Below, piece after piece: positions 8,328-23,997 of a stretch of DNA of 64,000 bases. Every line of letters starts with the position of its first letter. Positions within the stretch are counted from its first letter, which is position 1. The position numbers were made by a program, and so were the translations under genes. The stretch comes from Protula sp. h YS-2021 (Eukaryota; Annelida; Polychaeta; Sabellida; Serpulidae): the NCBI GenBank assembly GCA_949752745.1, contig OX457034.1, positions 31,663,544 to 31,727,543 on the forward strand, written 5' to 3'. Under the pieces are notes generated by a model that made no database searches, was not told the DNA's origin, and saw only the letters and a program-made list of their open reading frames with translations.

Positions 8328-11300
8328 CTACTAAATTTCAACTTACAATTTAGATGTTTTCAGCATTTTATTTACAGTAGACTTTGTAAACCTAAATAAT
8401 TAAAATGTACTTCTATTTCCAGCCGAGTGTGAGATGTGAGAAATAATTCTGGGGTTACGGTATATACCGCCAACAACTGGAAAAATAAAAATAAATCAAG
8501 GGGTAATGTCATTGAATGTGTGATTTGTTTTAAGAACTACAAAAAGATGTATGTATTCCATAGGTAAAAATTGTAATTTATTTCTGCATACAAACAATAT
8601 GTATTTGCACCAATTATCAACTCTAAAGAAATCAGGTATTACACATATACCACCGACAAAAATGAAAATCCTGTGACTTTCTCAGTGAATTTGTGATATG
8701 GTTCAAGAGTTAGAAAGGAATGTATGTATACCTTTAGTAAAATTTGAACTTTATTTCTGGATACAAGCAATCGGTAGCTGCAACAAGTATCAACAGAAAC
8801 AAATCACCAGAAAACATTGATGTAAAAATTCAAAGGTCCAGTACATAATACGGCATATCCTCGTCTCGGACATTTGTCGTTGTCATGTATCTGCGCCGTA
8901 TGTCGAATTATGCTGACACAGTTGACGCCCCACTCTAGCGCTATTACTCTTATATTTATGACTTCCTTAAAATCTAAGCGGTTATTGTTGCAAGATCAAA
9001 GATTTCAATTTAGTTCGTTCGTTGCATAGACTGCACATCCTAGCTTTTATTTTAGTGTTAATGCATGTTTAACTGGCCAGTCGTTAACTGGTCAACCGTC
9101 AATGATGGATAATGGATTTACAGACATGTCTTGTTATATTTTCCATGTTGATCAAACCAACACAGGTTAAACAAGACCCAAACAGTCTGAGAAATCTGAT
9201 AGATTCACAGCAGGTTATATACAAATAGTGAAAATGGTTAATTTGGTGGATACGTTAAATTTTGAAAGTGGAATATCTTTAAAAGTATTGGTGATAGAGA
9301 GACGGGGATTTGACGAGGTGATATGGCGAATATGAATTATGTATGATCCAGTAGTGTTTTTAGGCCATTCTGAGCCCTTTAAATTGCACTTTTACAAAGG
9401 CAAAGTTTTCTACAGGCGAGTGTTAAATGAATGGTTTTAAGAACAGCGAGATAGTTTTTTTATAAATAGATTTGTCTATTTCTTAGTGATTGGATGAATG
9501 ATCAGATCAGTCCTGGAAAAAACTTCACAATAACTATGTAACTGTTTGATATATTTTTTTAAAGTAAACCTTTGTAACCATATACATCCTTCATGTTACC
9601 AGTTACCAATACAAATATATGTAATGTAAGAAGCTACTAAATTTCAACTTACAATTTAGATGTTTTCAGCATTTTATTTACAGTAGACTTTGTAAACCTA
9701 AATAATTAAAATGTACTTCTATTTCCAGCCGAGTGTGAGATGTGAGAAATAATTCTGGGGTTACGGTATATACCGCCAACAACTGGAAAAATAAAAATAA
9801 ATCAAGGGGTAATGTCATTGAATGTGTGATTTGTTTTAAGAACTACAAAAAGATGTATGTATTCCATAGGTAAAAATTGTAATTTATTTCTGCATACAAA
9901 CAATATGTATTTGCACCAATTATCAACTCTAAAGAAATCAGGTATTACACATATACCACCGACAAAAATGAAAATCCTGTGACTTTCTCAGTGAATTTGT
10001 GATATGGTTCAAGAGTTAGAAAGGAATGTATGTATACCTTTAGTAAAATTTGAACTTTATTTCTGGATACAAGCAATCGGTAGCTGCAACAAGTATCAAC
10101 AGAAACAAATCACCAGAAAACATTGATGTAAAAATTCAAAGGTCCAGTACATAATACGGCATATCCTCGTCTCGGACATTTGTCGTTGTCATGTATCTGC
10201 GCCGTATGTCGAATTATGCTGACACAGTTGACGCCCCACTCTAGCGCTATTACTCTTATATTTATGACTTCCTTAAAATCTAAGCGGTTATTGTTGCAAG
10301 ATCAAAGATTTCAATTTAGTTCGTTCGTTGCATAGACTGCACATCCTAGCTTTTATTTTAGTGTTAATGCATGTTTAACTGGCCAGTCGTTAACTGGTCA
10401 ACCGTCAATGATGGATAATGGATTTACAGACATGTCTTGTTATATTTTCCATGTTGATCAAACCAACACAGGTTAAACAAGACCCAAACAGTCTGAGAAA
10501 TCTGATAGATTCACAGCAGGTTATATACAAATAGTGAAAATGGTTAATTTGGTGGATACGTTAAATTTTGAAAGTGGAATATCTTTAAAAGTATTGGTGA
10601 TAGAGAGACGGGGATTTGACGAGGTGATATGGCGAATATGAATTATGTATGATCCAGTAGTGTTTTTAGGCCATTCTGAGCCCTTTAAATTGCACTTTTA
10701 CAAAGGCAAAGTTTTCTACAGGCGAGTGTTAAATGAATGGTTTTAAGAACAGCGAGATAGTTTTTTTATAAATAGATTTGTCTATTTCTTAGTGATTGGA
10801 TGAATGATCAGATCAGTCCTGGAAAAAACTTCACAATAACTATGTAACTGTTTGATATATTTTTTTAAAGTAAACCTTTGTAACCATATACATCCTTCAT
10901 GTTACCAGTTACCAATACAAATATATGTAATGTAAGAAGCTACTAAATTTCAACTTACAATTTAGATGTTTTCAGCATTTTATTTACAGTAGACTTTGTA
11001 AACCTAAATAATTAAAATGTACTTCTATTTCCAGCCGAGTGTGAGATGTGAGAAATAATTCTGGGGTTACGGTATATACCGCCAACAACTGGAAAAATAA
11101 AAATAAATCAAGGGGTAATGTCATTGAATGTGTGATTTGTTTTAAGAACTACAAAAAGATGTATGTATTCCATAGGTAAAAATTGTAATTTATTTCTGCA
11201 TACAAACAATATGTATTTGCACCAATTATCAACTCTAAAGAAATCAGGTATTACACATATACCACCGACAAAAATGAAAATCCTGTGACTTTCTCAGTGA

Positions 11301-14300
11301 ATTTGTGATATGGTTCAAGAGTTAGAAAGGAATGTATGTATACCTTTAGTAAAATTTGAACTTTATTTCTGGATACAAGCAATCGGTAGCTGCAACAAGT
11401 ATCAACAGAAACAAATCACCAGAAAACATTGATGTAAAAATTCAAAGGTCCAGTACATAATACGGCATATCCTCGTCTCGGACATTTGTCGTTGTCATGT
11501 ATCTGCGCCGTATGTCGAATTATGCTGACACAGTTGACGCCCCACTCTAGCGCTATTACTCTTATATTTATGACTTCCTTAAAATCTAAGCGGTTATTGT
11601 TGCAAGATCAAAGATTTCAATTTAGTTCGTTCGTTGCATAGACTGCACATCCTAGCTTTTATTTTAGTGTTAATGCATGTTTAACTGGCCAGTCGTTAAC
11701 TGGTCAACCGTCAATGATGGATAATGGATTTACAGACATGTCTTGTTATATTTTCCATGTTGATCAAACCAACACAGGTTAAACAAGACCCAAACAGTCT
11801 GAGAAATCTGATAGATTCACAGCAGGTTATATACAAATAGTGAAAATGGTTAATTTGGTGGATACGTTAAATTTTGAAAGTGGAATATCTTTAAAAGTAT
11901 TGGTGATAGAGAGACGGGGATTTGACGAGGTGATATGGCGAATATGAATTATGTATGATCCAGTAGTGTTTTTAGGCCATTCTGAGCCCTTTAAATTGCA
12001 CTTTTACAAAGGCAAAGTTTTCTACAGGCGAGTGTTAAATGAATGGTTTTAAGAACAGCGAGATAGTTTTTTTATAAATAGATTTGTCTATTTCTTAGTG
12101 ATTGGATGAATGATCAGATCAGTCCTGGAAAAAACTTCACAATAACTATGTAACTGTTTGATATATTTTTTTAAAGTAAACCTTTGTAACCATATACATC
12201 CTTCATGTTACCAGTTACCAATACAAATATATGTAATGTAAGAAGCTACTAAATTTCAACTTACAATTTAGATGTTTTCAGCATTTTATTTACAGTAGAC
12301 TTTGTAAACCTAAATAATTAAAATGTACTTCTATTTCCAGCCGAGTGTGAGATGTGAGAAATAATTCTGGGGTTACGGTATATACCGCCAACAACTGGAA
12401 AAATAAAAATAAATCAAGGGGTAATGTCATTGAATGTGTGATTTGTTTTAAGAACTACAAAAAGATGTATGTATTCCATAGGTAAAAATTGTAATTTATT
12501 TCTGCATACAAACAATATGTATTTGCACCAATTATCAACTCTAAAGAAATCAGGTATTACACATATACCACCGACAAAAATGAAAATCCTGTGACTTTCT
12601 CAGTGAATTTGTGATATGGTTCAAGAGTTAGAAAGGAATGTATGTATACCTTTAGTAAAATTTGAACTTTATTTCTGGATACAAGCAATCGGTAGCTGCA
12701 ACAAGTATCAACAGAAACAAATCACCAGAAAACATTGATGTAAAAATTCAAAGGTCCAGTACATAATACGGCATATCCTCGTCTCGGACATTTGTCGTTG
12801 TCATGTATCTGCGCCGTATGTCGAATTATGCTGACACAGTTGACGCCCCACTCTAGCGCTATTACTCTTATATTTATGACTTCCTTAAAATCTAAGCGGT
12901 TATTGTTGCAAGATCAAAGATTTCAATTTAGTTCGTTCGTTGCATAGACTGCACATCCTAGCTTTTATTTTAGTGTTAATGCATGTTTAACTGGCCAGTC
13001 GTTAACTGGTCAACCGTCAATGATGGATAATGGATTTACAGACATGTCTTGTTATATTTTCCATGTTGATCAAACCAACACAGGTTAAACAAGACCCAAA
13101 CAGTCTGAGAAATCTGATAGATTCACAGCAGGTTATATACAAATAGTGAAAATGGTTAATTTGGTGGATACGTTAAATTTTGAAAGTGGAATATCTTTAA
13201 AAGTATTGGTGATAGAGAGACGGGGATTTGACGAGGTGATATGGCGAATATGAATTATGTATGATCCAGTAGTGTTTTAGGCCATTCTGAGCCCTTTAAA
13301 TTGCACTTTTACAAAGGCAAAGTTTTCTACAGGCGAGTGTTAAATGAATGGTTTTAAGAACAGCGAGATAGTTTTTTTATAAATAGATTTGTCTATTTCT
13401 TAGTGATTGGATGAATGATCAGATCAGTCCTGGAAAAAACTTCACAATAACTATGTAACTGTTTGATATATTTTTTTAAAGTAAACCTTTGTAACCATAT
13501 ACATCCTTCATGTTACCAGTTACCAATACAAATATATGTAATGTAAGAAGCTACTAAATTTCAACTTACAATTTAGATGTTTTCAGCATTTTATTTACAG
13601 TAGACTTTGTAAACCTAAATAATTAAAATGTACTTCTATTTCCAGCCGAGTGTGAGATGTGAGAAATAATTCTGGGGTTACGGTATATACCGCCAACAAC
13701 TGGAAAAATAAAAATAAATCAAGGGGTAATGTCATTGAATGTGTGATTTGTTTTAAGAACTACAAAAAGATGTATGTATTCCATAGGTAAAAATTGTAAT
13801 TTATTTCTGCATACAAACAATATGTATTTGCACCAATTATCAACTCTAAAGAAATCAGGTATTACACATATACCACCGACAAAAATGAAAATCCTGTGAC
13901 TTTCTCAGTGAATTTGTGATATGGTTCAAGAGTTAGAAAGGAATGTATGTATACCTTTAGTAAAATTTGAACTTTATTTCTGGATACAAGCAATCGGTAG
14001 CTGCAACAAGTATCAACAGAAACAAATCACCAGAAAACATTGATGTAAAAATTCAAAGGTCCAGTACATAATACGGCATATCCTCGTCTCGGACATTTGT
14101 CGTTGTCATGTATCTGCGCCGTATGTCGAATTATGCTGACACAGTTGACGCCCCACTCTAGCGCTATTACTCTTATATTTATGACTTCCTTAAAATCTAA
14201 GCGGTTATTGTTGCAAGATCAAAGATTTCAATTTAGTTCGTTCGTTGCATAGACTGCACATCCTAGCTTTTATTTTAGTGTTAATGCATGTTTAACTGGC

Positions 14301-17300
14301 CAGTCGTTAACTGGTCAACCGTCAATGATGGATAATGGATTTACAGACATGTCTTGTTATATTTTCCATGTTGATCAAACCAACACAGGTTAAACAAGAC
14401 CCAAACAGTCTGAGAAATCTGATAGATTCACAGCAGGTTATATACAAATAGTGAAAATGGTTAATTTGGTGGATACGTTAAATTTTGAAAGTGGAATATC
14501 TTTAAAAGTATTGGTGATAGAGAGACGGGGATTTGACGAGGTGATATGGCGAATATGAATTATGTATGATCCAGTAGTGTTTTTAGGCCATTCTGAGCCC
14601 TTTAAATTGCACTTTTACAAAGGCAAAGTTTTCTACAGGCGAGTGTTAAATGAATGGTTTTAAGAACAGCGAGATAGTTTTTTTATAAATAGATTTGTCT
14701 ATTTCTTAGTGATTGGATGAATGATCAGATCAGTCCTGGAAAAAACTTCACAATAACTATGTAACTGTTTGATATATTTTTTAAAGTAAACCTTTGTAAC
14801 CATATACATCCTTCATGTTACCAGTTACCAATACAAATATATGTAATGTAAGAAGCTACTAAATTTCAACTTACAATTTAGATGTTTTCAGCATTTTATT
14901 TACAGTAGACTTTGTAAACCTAAATAATTAAAATGTACTTCTATTTCCAGCCGAGTGTGAGATGTGAGAAATAATTCTGGGGTTACGGTATATACCGCCA
15001 ACAACTGGAAAAATAAAAATAAATCAAGGGGTAATGTCATTGAATGTGTGATTTGTTTTAAGAACTGCAAAAAGATGTATGTATTCCATAGGTAAAAATT
15101 GTAATTTATTTCTGCATACAAACAATATGTATTTGCACCAATTATCAACTCTAAAGAAATCAGGTATTACACATATACCACCGACAAAAATGAAAATCCT
15201 GTGACTTTCTCAGTGAATTTGTGATATGGTTCAAGAGTTAGAAAGGAATGTATGTATACCTTTAGTAAAATTTGAACTTTATTTCTGGATACAAGCAATC
15301 GGTAGCTGCAACAAGTATCAACAGAAACAAATCACCAGAAAACATTGATGTAAAAATTCAAAGGTCCAGTACATAATACGGCATATCCTCGTCTCGGACA
15401 TTTGTCGTTGTCATGTATCTGCGCCGTATGTCGAATTATGCTGACACAGTTGACGCCCCACTCTAGCGCTATTACTCTTATATTTATGACTTCCTTAAAA
15501 TCTAAGCGGTTATTGTTGCAAGATCAAAGATTTCAATTTAGTTCGTTCGTTGCATAGACTGCACATCCTAGCTTTTATTTTAGTGTTAATGCATGTTTAA
15601 CTGGCCAGTCGTTAACTGGTCAACCGTCAATGATGGATAATGGATTTACAGACATGTCTTGTTATATTTTCCATGTTGATCAAACCAACACAGGTTAAAC
15701 AAGACCCAAACAGTCTGAGAAATCTGATAGATTCACAGCAGGTTATATACAAATAGTGAAAATGGTTAATTTGGTGGATACGTTAAATTTTGAAAGTGGA
15801 ATATCTTTAAAAGTATTGGTGATAGAGAGACGGGGATTTGACGAGGTGATATGGCGAATATGAATTATGTATGATCCAGTAGTGTTTTTAGGCCATTCTG
15901 AGCCCTTTAAATTGCACTTTTACAAAGGCAAAGTTTTCTACAGGCGAGTGTTAAATGAATGGTTTTAAGAACAGCGAGATAGTTTTTTTATAAATAGATT
16001 TGTCTATTTCTTAGTGATTGGATGAATGATCAGATCAGTCCTGGAAAAAACTTCACAATAACTATGTAACTGTTTGATATATTTTTTTAAAGTAAACCTT
16101 TGTAACCATATACATCCTTCATGTTACCAGTTACCAATACAAATATATGTAATGTAAGAAGCTACTAAATTTCAACTTACAATTTATATGTTTTCAGCAT
16201 TTTATTTACAGTAGACTTTGTAAACCTAAATAATTAAAATGTACTTCTATTTCCAGCCGAGTGTGAGATGTGAGAAATAATTCTGGGGTTACGGTATATA
16301 CCGCCAACAACTGGAAAAATAAAAATAAATCAAGGGGTAATGTCATTGAATGTGTGATTTGTTTTAAGAACTACAAAAAGATGTATGTATTCCATAGGTA
16401 AAAATTGTAATTTATTTCTGCATACAAACAATATGTATTTGCACCAATTATCAACTCTAAAGAAATCAGGTATTACACATATACCACCGACAAAAATGAA
16501 AATCCTGTGACTTTCTCAGTGAATTTGTGATATGGTTCAAGAGTTAGAAAGGAATGTATGTATACCTTTAGTAAAATTTGAACTTTATTTCTGGATACAA
16601 GCAATCGGTAGCTGCAACAAGTATCAACAGAAACAAATCACCAGAAAACATTGATGTAAAAATTCAAAGGTCCAGTACATAATACGGCATATCCTCGTCT
16701 CGGACATTTGTCGTTGTCATGTATCTGCGCCGTATGTCGAATTATGCTGACACAGTTGACGCCCCACTCTAGCGCTATTACTCTTATATTTATGACTTCC
16801 TTAAAATCTAAGCGGTTATTGTTGCAAGATCAAAGATTTCAATTTAGTTCGTTCGTTGCATAGACTGCACATCCTAGCTTTTATTTTAGTGTTAATGCAT
16901 GTTTAACTGGCCAGTCGTTAACTGGTCAACCGTCAATGATGGATAATGGATTTACAGACATGTCTTGTTATATTTTCCATGTTGATCAAACCAACACAGG
17001 TTAAACAAGACCCAAACAGTCTGAGAAATCTGATAGATTCACAGCAGGTTATATACAAATAGTGAAAATGGTTAATTTGGTGGATACGTTAAATTTTGAA
17101 AGTGGAATATCTTTAAAAGTATTGGTGATAGAGAGACGGGGATTTGACGAGGTGATATGGCGAATATGAATTATGTATGATCCAGTAGTGTTTTTAGGCC
17201 ATTCTGAGCCCTTTAAATTGCACTTTTACAAAGGCAAAGTTTTCTACAGGCGAGTGTTAAATGAATGGTTTTAAGAACAGCGAGATAGTTTTTTTATAAA

Positions 17301-20300
17301 TAGATTTGTCTATTTCTTAGTGATTGGATGAATGATCAGATCAGTCCTGGAAAAAACTTCACAATAACTATGTAACTGTTTGATATATTTTTTTAAAGTA
17401 AACCTTTGTAACCATATACATCCTTCATGTTACCAGTTACCAATACAAATATATGTAATGTAAGAAGCTACTAAATTTCAACTTACAATTTAGATGTTTT
17501 CAGCATTTTATTTACAGTAGACTTTGTAAACCTAAATAATTAAAATGTACTTCTATTTCCAGCCGAGTGTGAGATGTGAGAAATAATTCTGGGGTTACGG
17601 TATATACCGCCAACAACTGGAAAAATAAAAATAAATCAAGGGGTAATGTCATTGAATGTGTGATTTGTTTTAAGAACTACAAAAAGATGTATGTATTCCA
17701 TAGGTAAAAATTGTAATTTATTTCTGCATGCAAACAATATGTATTTGCACCAATTATCAACTCTAAAGAAATCAGGTATTACACATATACCACCGACAAA
17801 AATGAAAATCCTGTGACTTTCTCAGTGAATTTGTGATATGGTTCAAGAGTTAGAAAGGAATGTATGTATACCTTTAGTAAAATTTGAACTTTATTTCTGG
17901 ATACAAGCAATCGGTAGCTGCAACAAGTATCAACAGAAACAAATCACCAGAAAACATTGATGTAAAAATTCAAAGGTCCAGTACATAATACGGCATATCC
18001 TCGTCTCGGACATTTGTCGTTGTCATGTATCTGCGCCGTATGTCGAATTATGCTGACACAGTTGACGCCCCACTCTAGCGCTATTACTCTTATATTTATG
18101 ACTTCCTTAAAATCTAAGCGGTTATTGTTGCAAGATCAAAGATTTCAATTTAGTTCGTTCGTTGCATAGACTGCACATCCTAGCTTTTATTTTAGTGTTA
18201 ATGCATGTTTAACTGGCCAGTCGTTAACTGGTCAACCGTCAATGATGGATAATGGATTTACAGACATGTCTTGTTATATTTTCCATGTTGATCAAACCAA
18301 CACAGGTTAAACAAGACCCAAACAGTCTGAGAAATCTGATAGATTCACAGCAGGTTATATACAAATAGTGAAAATGGTTAATTTGGTGGATACGTTAAAT
18401 TTTGAAAGTGGAATATCTTTAAAAGTATTGGTGATAGAGAGACGGGGATTTGACGAGGTGATATGGCGAATATGAATTATGTATGATCCAGTAGTGTTTT
18501 TAGGCCATTCTGAGCCCTTTAAATTGCACTTTTACAAAGGCAAAGTTTTCTACAGGCGAGTGTTAAATGAATGGTTTTAAGAACAGCGAGATAGTTTTTT
18601 TATAAATAGATTTGTCTATTTCTTAGTGATTGGATGAATGATCAGATCAGTCCTGGAAAAAACTTCACAATAACTATGTAACTGTTTGATATATTTTTTT
18701 AAAGTAAACCTTTGTAACCATATACATCCTTCATGTTACCAGTTACCAATACAAATATATGTAATGTAAGAAGCTACTAAATTTCAACTTACAATTTAGA
18801 TGTTTTCAGCATTTTATTTACAGTAGACTTTGTAAACCTAAATAATTAAAATGTACTTCTATTTCCAGCCGAGTGTGAGATGTGAGAAATAATTCTGGGG
18901 TTACGGTATATACCGCCAACAACTGGAAAAATAAAAATAAATCAAGGGGTAATGTCATTGAATGTGTGATTTGTTTTAAGAACTACAAAAAGATGTATGT
19001 ATTCCATAGGTAAAAATTGTAATTTATTTCTGCATACAAACAATATGTATTTGCACCAATTATCAACTCTAAAGAAATCAGGTATTACACATATACCACC
19101 GACAAAAATGAAAATCCTGTGACTTTCTCAGTGAATTTGTGATATGGTTCAAGAGTTAGAAAGGAATGTATGTATACCTTTAGTAAAATTTGAACTTTAT
19201 TTCTGGATACAAGCAATCGGTAGCTGCAACAAGTATCAACAGAAACAAATCACCAGAAAACATTGATGTAAAAATTCAAAGGTCCAGTACATAATACGGC
19301 ATATCCTCGTCTCGGACATTTGTCGTTGTCATGTATCTGCGCCGTATGTCGAATTATGCTGACACAGTTGACGCCCCACTCTAGCGCTATTACTCTTATA
19401 TTTATGACTTCCTTAAAATCTAAGCGGTTATTGTTGCAAGATCAAAGATTTCAATTTAGTTCGTTCGTTGCATAGACTGCACATCCTAGCTTTTATTTTA
19501 GTGTTAATGCATGTTTAACTGGCCAGTCGTTAACTGGTCAACCGTCAATGATGGATAATGGATTTACAGACATGTCTTGTTATATTTTCCATGTTGATCA
19601 AACCAACACAGGTTAAACAAGACCCAAACAGTCTGAGAAATCTGATAGATTCACAGCAGGTTATATACAAATAGTGAAAATGGTTAATTTGGTGGATACG
19701 TTAAATTTTGAAAGTGGAATATCTTTAAAAGTATTGGTGATAGAGAGACGGGGATTTGACGAGGTGATATGGCGAATATGAATTATGTATGATCCAGTAG
19801 TGTTTTTAGGCCATTCTGAGCCCTTTAAATTGCACTTTTACAAAGGCAAAGTTTTCTACAGGCGAGTGTTAAATGAATGGTTTTAAGAACAGCGAGATAG
19901 TTTTTTTATAAATAGATTTGTCTATTTCTTAGTGATTGGATGAATGATCAGATCAGTCCTGGAAAAAACTTCACAATAACTATGTAACTGTTTGATATAT
20001 TTTTTTAAAGTAAACCTTTGTAACCATATACATCCTTCATGTTACCAGTTACCAATACAAATATATGTAATGTAAGAAGCTACTAAATTTCAACTTACAA
20101 TTTAGATGTTTTCAGCATTTTATTTACAGTAGACTTTGTAAACCTAAATAATTAAAATGTACTTCTATTTCCAGCCGAGTGTGAGATGTGAGAAATAATT
20201 CTGGGGTTACGGTATATACCGCCAACAACTGGAAAAATAAAAATAAATCAAGGGGTAATGTCATTGAATGTGTGATTTGTTTTAAGAACTACAAAAAGAT

Positions 20301-23300
20301 GTATGTATTCCATAGGTAAAAATTGTAATTTATTTCTGCATACAAACAATATGTATTTGCACCAATTATCAACTCTAAAGAAATCAGGTATTACACATAT
20401 ACCACCGACAAAAATGAAAATCCTGTGACTTTCTCAGTGAATTTGTGATATGGTTCAAGAGTTAGAAAGGAATGTATGTATACCTTTAGTAAAATTTGAA
20501 CTTTATTTCTGGATACAAGCAATCGGTAGCTGCAACAAGTATCAACAGAAACAAATCACCAGAAAACATTGATGTAAAAATTCAAAGGTCCAGTACATAA
20601 TACGGCATATCCTCGTCTCGGACATTTGTCGTTGTCATGTATCTGCGCCGTATGTCGAATTATGCTGACACAGTTGACGCCCCACTCTAGCGCTATTACT
20701 CTTATATTTATGACTTCCTTAAAATCTAAGCGGTTATTGTTGCAAGATCAAAGATTTCAATTTAGTTCGTTCGTTGCATAGACTGCACATCCTAGCTTTT
20801 ATTTTAGTGTTAATGCATGTTTAACTGGCCAGTCGTTAACTGGTCAACCGTCAATGATGGATAATGGATTTACAGACATGTCTTGTTATATTTTCCATGT
20901 TGATCAAACCAACACAGGTTAAACAAGACCCAAACAGTCTGAGAAATCTGATAGATTCACAGCAGGTTATATACAAATAGTGAAAATGGTTAATTTGGTG
21001 GATACGTTAAATTTTGAAAGTGGAATATCTTTAAAAGTATTGGTGATAGAGAGACGGGGATTTGACGAGGTGATATGGCGAATATGAATTATGTATGATC
21101 CAGTAGTGTTTTTAGGCCATTCTGAGCCCTTTAAATTGCACTTTTACAAAGGCAAAGTTTTCTACAGGCGAGTGTTAAATGAATGGTTTTAAGAACAGCG
21201 AGATAGTTTTTTTATAAATAGATTTGTCTATTTCTTAGTGATTGGATGAATGATCAGATCAGTCCTGGAAAAAACTTCACAATAACTATGTAACTGTTTG
21301 ATATATTTTTTTAAAGTAAACCTTTGTAACCATATACATCCTTCATGTTACCAGTTACCAATACAAATATATGTAATGTAAGAAGCTACTAAATTTCAAC
21401 TTACAATTTAGATGTTTTCAGCATTTTATTTACAGTAGACTTTGTAAACCTAAATAATTAAAATGTACTTCTATTTCCAGCCGAGTGTGAGATGTGAGAA
21501 ATAATTCTGGGGTTACGGTATATACCGCCAACAACTGGAAAAATAAAAATAAATCAAGGGGTAATGTCATTGAATGTGTGATTTGTTTTAAGAACTACAA
21601 AAAGATGTATGTATTCCATAGGTAAAAATTGTAATTTATTTCTGCATACAAACAATATGTATTTGCACCAATTATCAACTCTAAAGAAATCAGGTATTAC
21701 ACATATACCACCGACAAAAATGAAAATCCTGTGACTTTCTCAGTGAATTTGTGATATGGTTCAAGAGTTAGAAAGGAATGTATGTATACCTTTAGTAAAA
21801 TTTGAACTTTATTTCTGGATACAAGCAATCGGTAGCTGCAACAAGTATCAACAGAAACAAATCACCAGAAAACATTGATGTAAAAATTCAAAGGTCCAGT
21901 ACATAATACGGCATATCCTCGTCTCGGACATTTGTCGTTGTCATGTATCTGCGCCGTATGTCGAATTATGCTGACACAGTTGACGCCCCACTCTAGCGCT
22001 ATTACTCTTATATTTATGACTTCCTTAAAATCTAAGCGGTTATTGTTGCAAGATCAAAGATTTCAATTTAGTTCGTTCGTTGCATAGACTGCACATCCTA
22101 GCTTTTATTTTAGTGTTAATGCATGTTTAACTGGCCAGTCGTTAACTGGTCAACCGTCAATGATGGATAATGGATTTACAGACATGTCTTGTTATATTTT
22201 CCATGTTGATCAAACCAACACAGGTTAAACAAGACCCAAACAGTCTGAGAAATCTGATAGATTCACAGCAGGTTATATACAAATAGTGAAAATGGTTAAT
22301 TTGGTGGATACGTTAAATTTTGAAAGTGGAATATCTTTAAAAGTATTGGTGATAGAGAGACGGGGATTTGACGAGGTGATATGGCGAATATGAATTATGT
22401 ATGATCCAGTAGTGTTTTTAGGCCATTCTGAGCCCTTTAAATTGCACTTTTACAAAGGCAAAGTTTTCTACAGGCGAGTGTTAAATGAATGGTTTTAAGA
22501 ACAGCGAGATAGTTTTTTTATAAATAGATTTGTCTATTTCTTAGTGATTGGATGAATGATCAGATCAGTCCTGGAAAAAACTTCACAATAACTATGTAAC
22601 TGTTTGATATATTTTTTTAAAGTAAACCTTTGTAACCATATACATCCTTCATGTTACCAGTTACCAATACAAATATATGTAATGTAAGAAGCTACTAAAT
22701 TTCAACTTACAATTTAGATGTTTTCAGCATTTTATTTACAGTAGACTTTGTAAACCTAAATAATTAAAATGTACTTCTATTTCCAGCCGAGTGTGAGATG
22801 TGAGAAATAATTCTGGGGTTACGGTATATACCGCCAACAACTGGAAAAATAAAAATAAATCAAGGGGTAATGTCATTGAATGTGTGATTTGTTTTAAGAA
22901 CTACAAAAAGATGTATGTATTCCATAGGTAAAAATTGTAATTTATTTCTGCATACAAACAATATGTATTTGCACCAATTATCAACTCTAAAGAAATCAGG
23001 TATTACACATATACCACCGACAAAAATGAAAATCCTGTGACTTTCTCAGTGAATTTGTGATATGGTTCAAGAGTTAGAAAGGAATGTATGTATACCTTTA
23101 GTAAAATTTGAACTTTATTTCTGGATACAAGCAATCGGTAGCTGCAACAAGTATCAACAGAAACAAATCACCAGAAAACATTGATGTAAAAATTCAAAGG
23201 TCCAGTACATAATACGGCATATCCTCGTCTCGGACATTTGTCGTTGTCATGTATCTGCGCCGTATGTCGAATTATGCTGACACAGTTGACGCCCCACTCT

Positions 23301-23997
23301 AGCGCTATTACTCTTATATTTATGACTTCCTTAAAATCTAAGCGGTTATTGTTGCAAGATCAAAGATTTCAATTTAGTTCGTTCGTTGCATAGACTGCAC
23401 ATCCTAGCTTTTATTTTAGTGTTAATGCATGTTTAACTGGCCAGTCGTTAACTGGTCAACCGTCAATGATGGATAATGGATTTACAGACATGTCTTGTTA
23501 TATTTTCCATGTTGATCAAACCAACACAGGTTAAACAAGACCCAAACAGTCTGAGAAATCTGATAGATTCACAGCAGGTTATATACAAATAGTGAAAATG
23601 GTTAATTTGGTGGATACGTTAAATTTTGAAAGTGGAATATCTTTAAAAGTATTGGTGATAGAGAGACGGGGATTTGACGAGGTGATATGGCGAATATGAA
23701 TTATGTATGATCCAGTAGTGTTTTTAGGCCATTCTGAGCCCTTTAAATTGCACTTTTACAAAGGCAAAGTTTTCTACAGGCGAGTGTTAAATGAATGGTT
23801 TTAAGAACAGCGAGATAGTTTTTTTATAAATAGATTTGTCTATTTCTTAGTGATTGGATGAATGATCAGATCAGTCCTGGAAAAAACTTCACAATAACTA
23901 TGTAACTGTTTGATATATTTTTTTAAAGTAAACCTTTGTAACCATATACATCCTTCATGTTACCAGTTACCAATACAAATATATGTAATGTAAGAAG
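8328..23997 (+). repeat. Block B: twelve canonical monomers
   Basis: Starts: 8328, 9634, 10940, 12246, 13551, 14856, 16162, 17468, 18774, 20080, 21386, 22692. Variants seen: one T lost from the GTGTTTTTAGG run near 13275 (unit 12246, 1305 bp); one T lost from the T7 run near 14775 (unit 13551, 1305 bp); A to G at 15067; G to T at 16187; A to G at 17730. These five fall in five consecutive monomers, whereas I saw none in the seven monomers on either side. No gene is visible. The 82-codon minus-strand frame at 14900-15148 exists only because the 15067 change removes a stop. Confidence 0.96.

Noticed and set aside
14900..15148. 82-codon minus-strand frame
   Set aside because: The A to G change at 15067 turns a stop (TAG) into CAG in this one monomer; all other monomers are interrupted.
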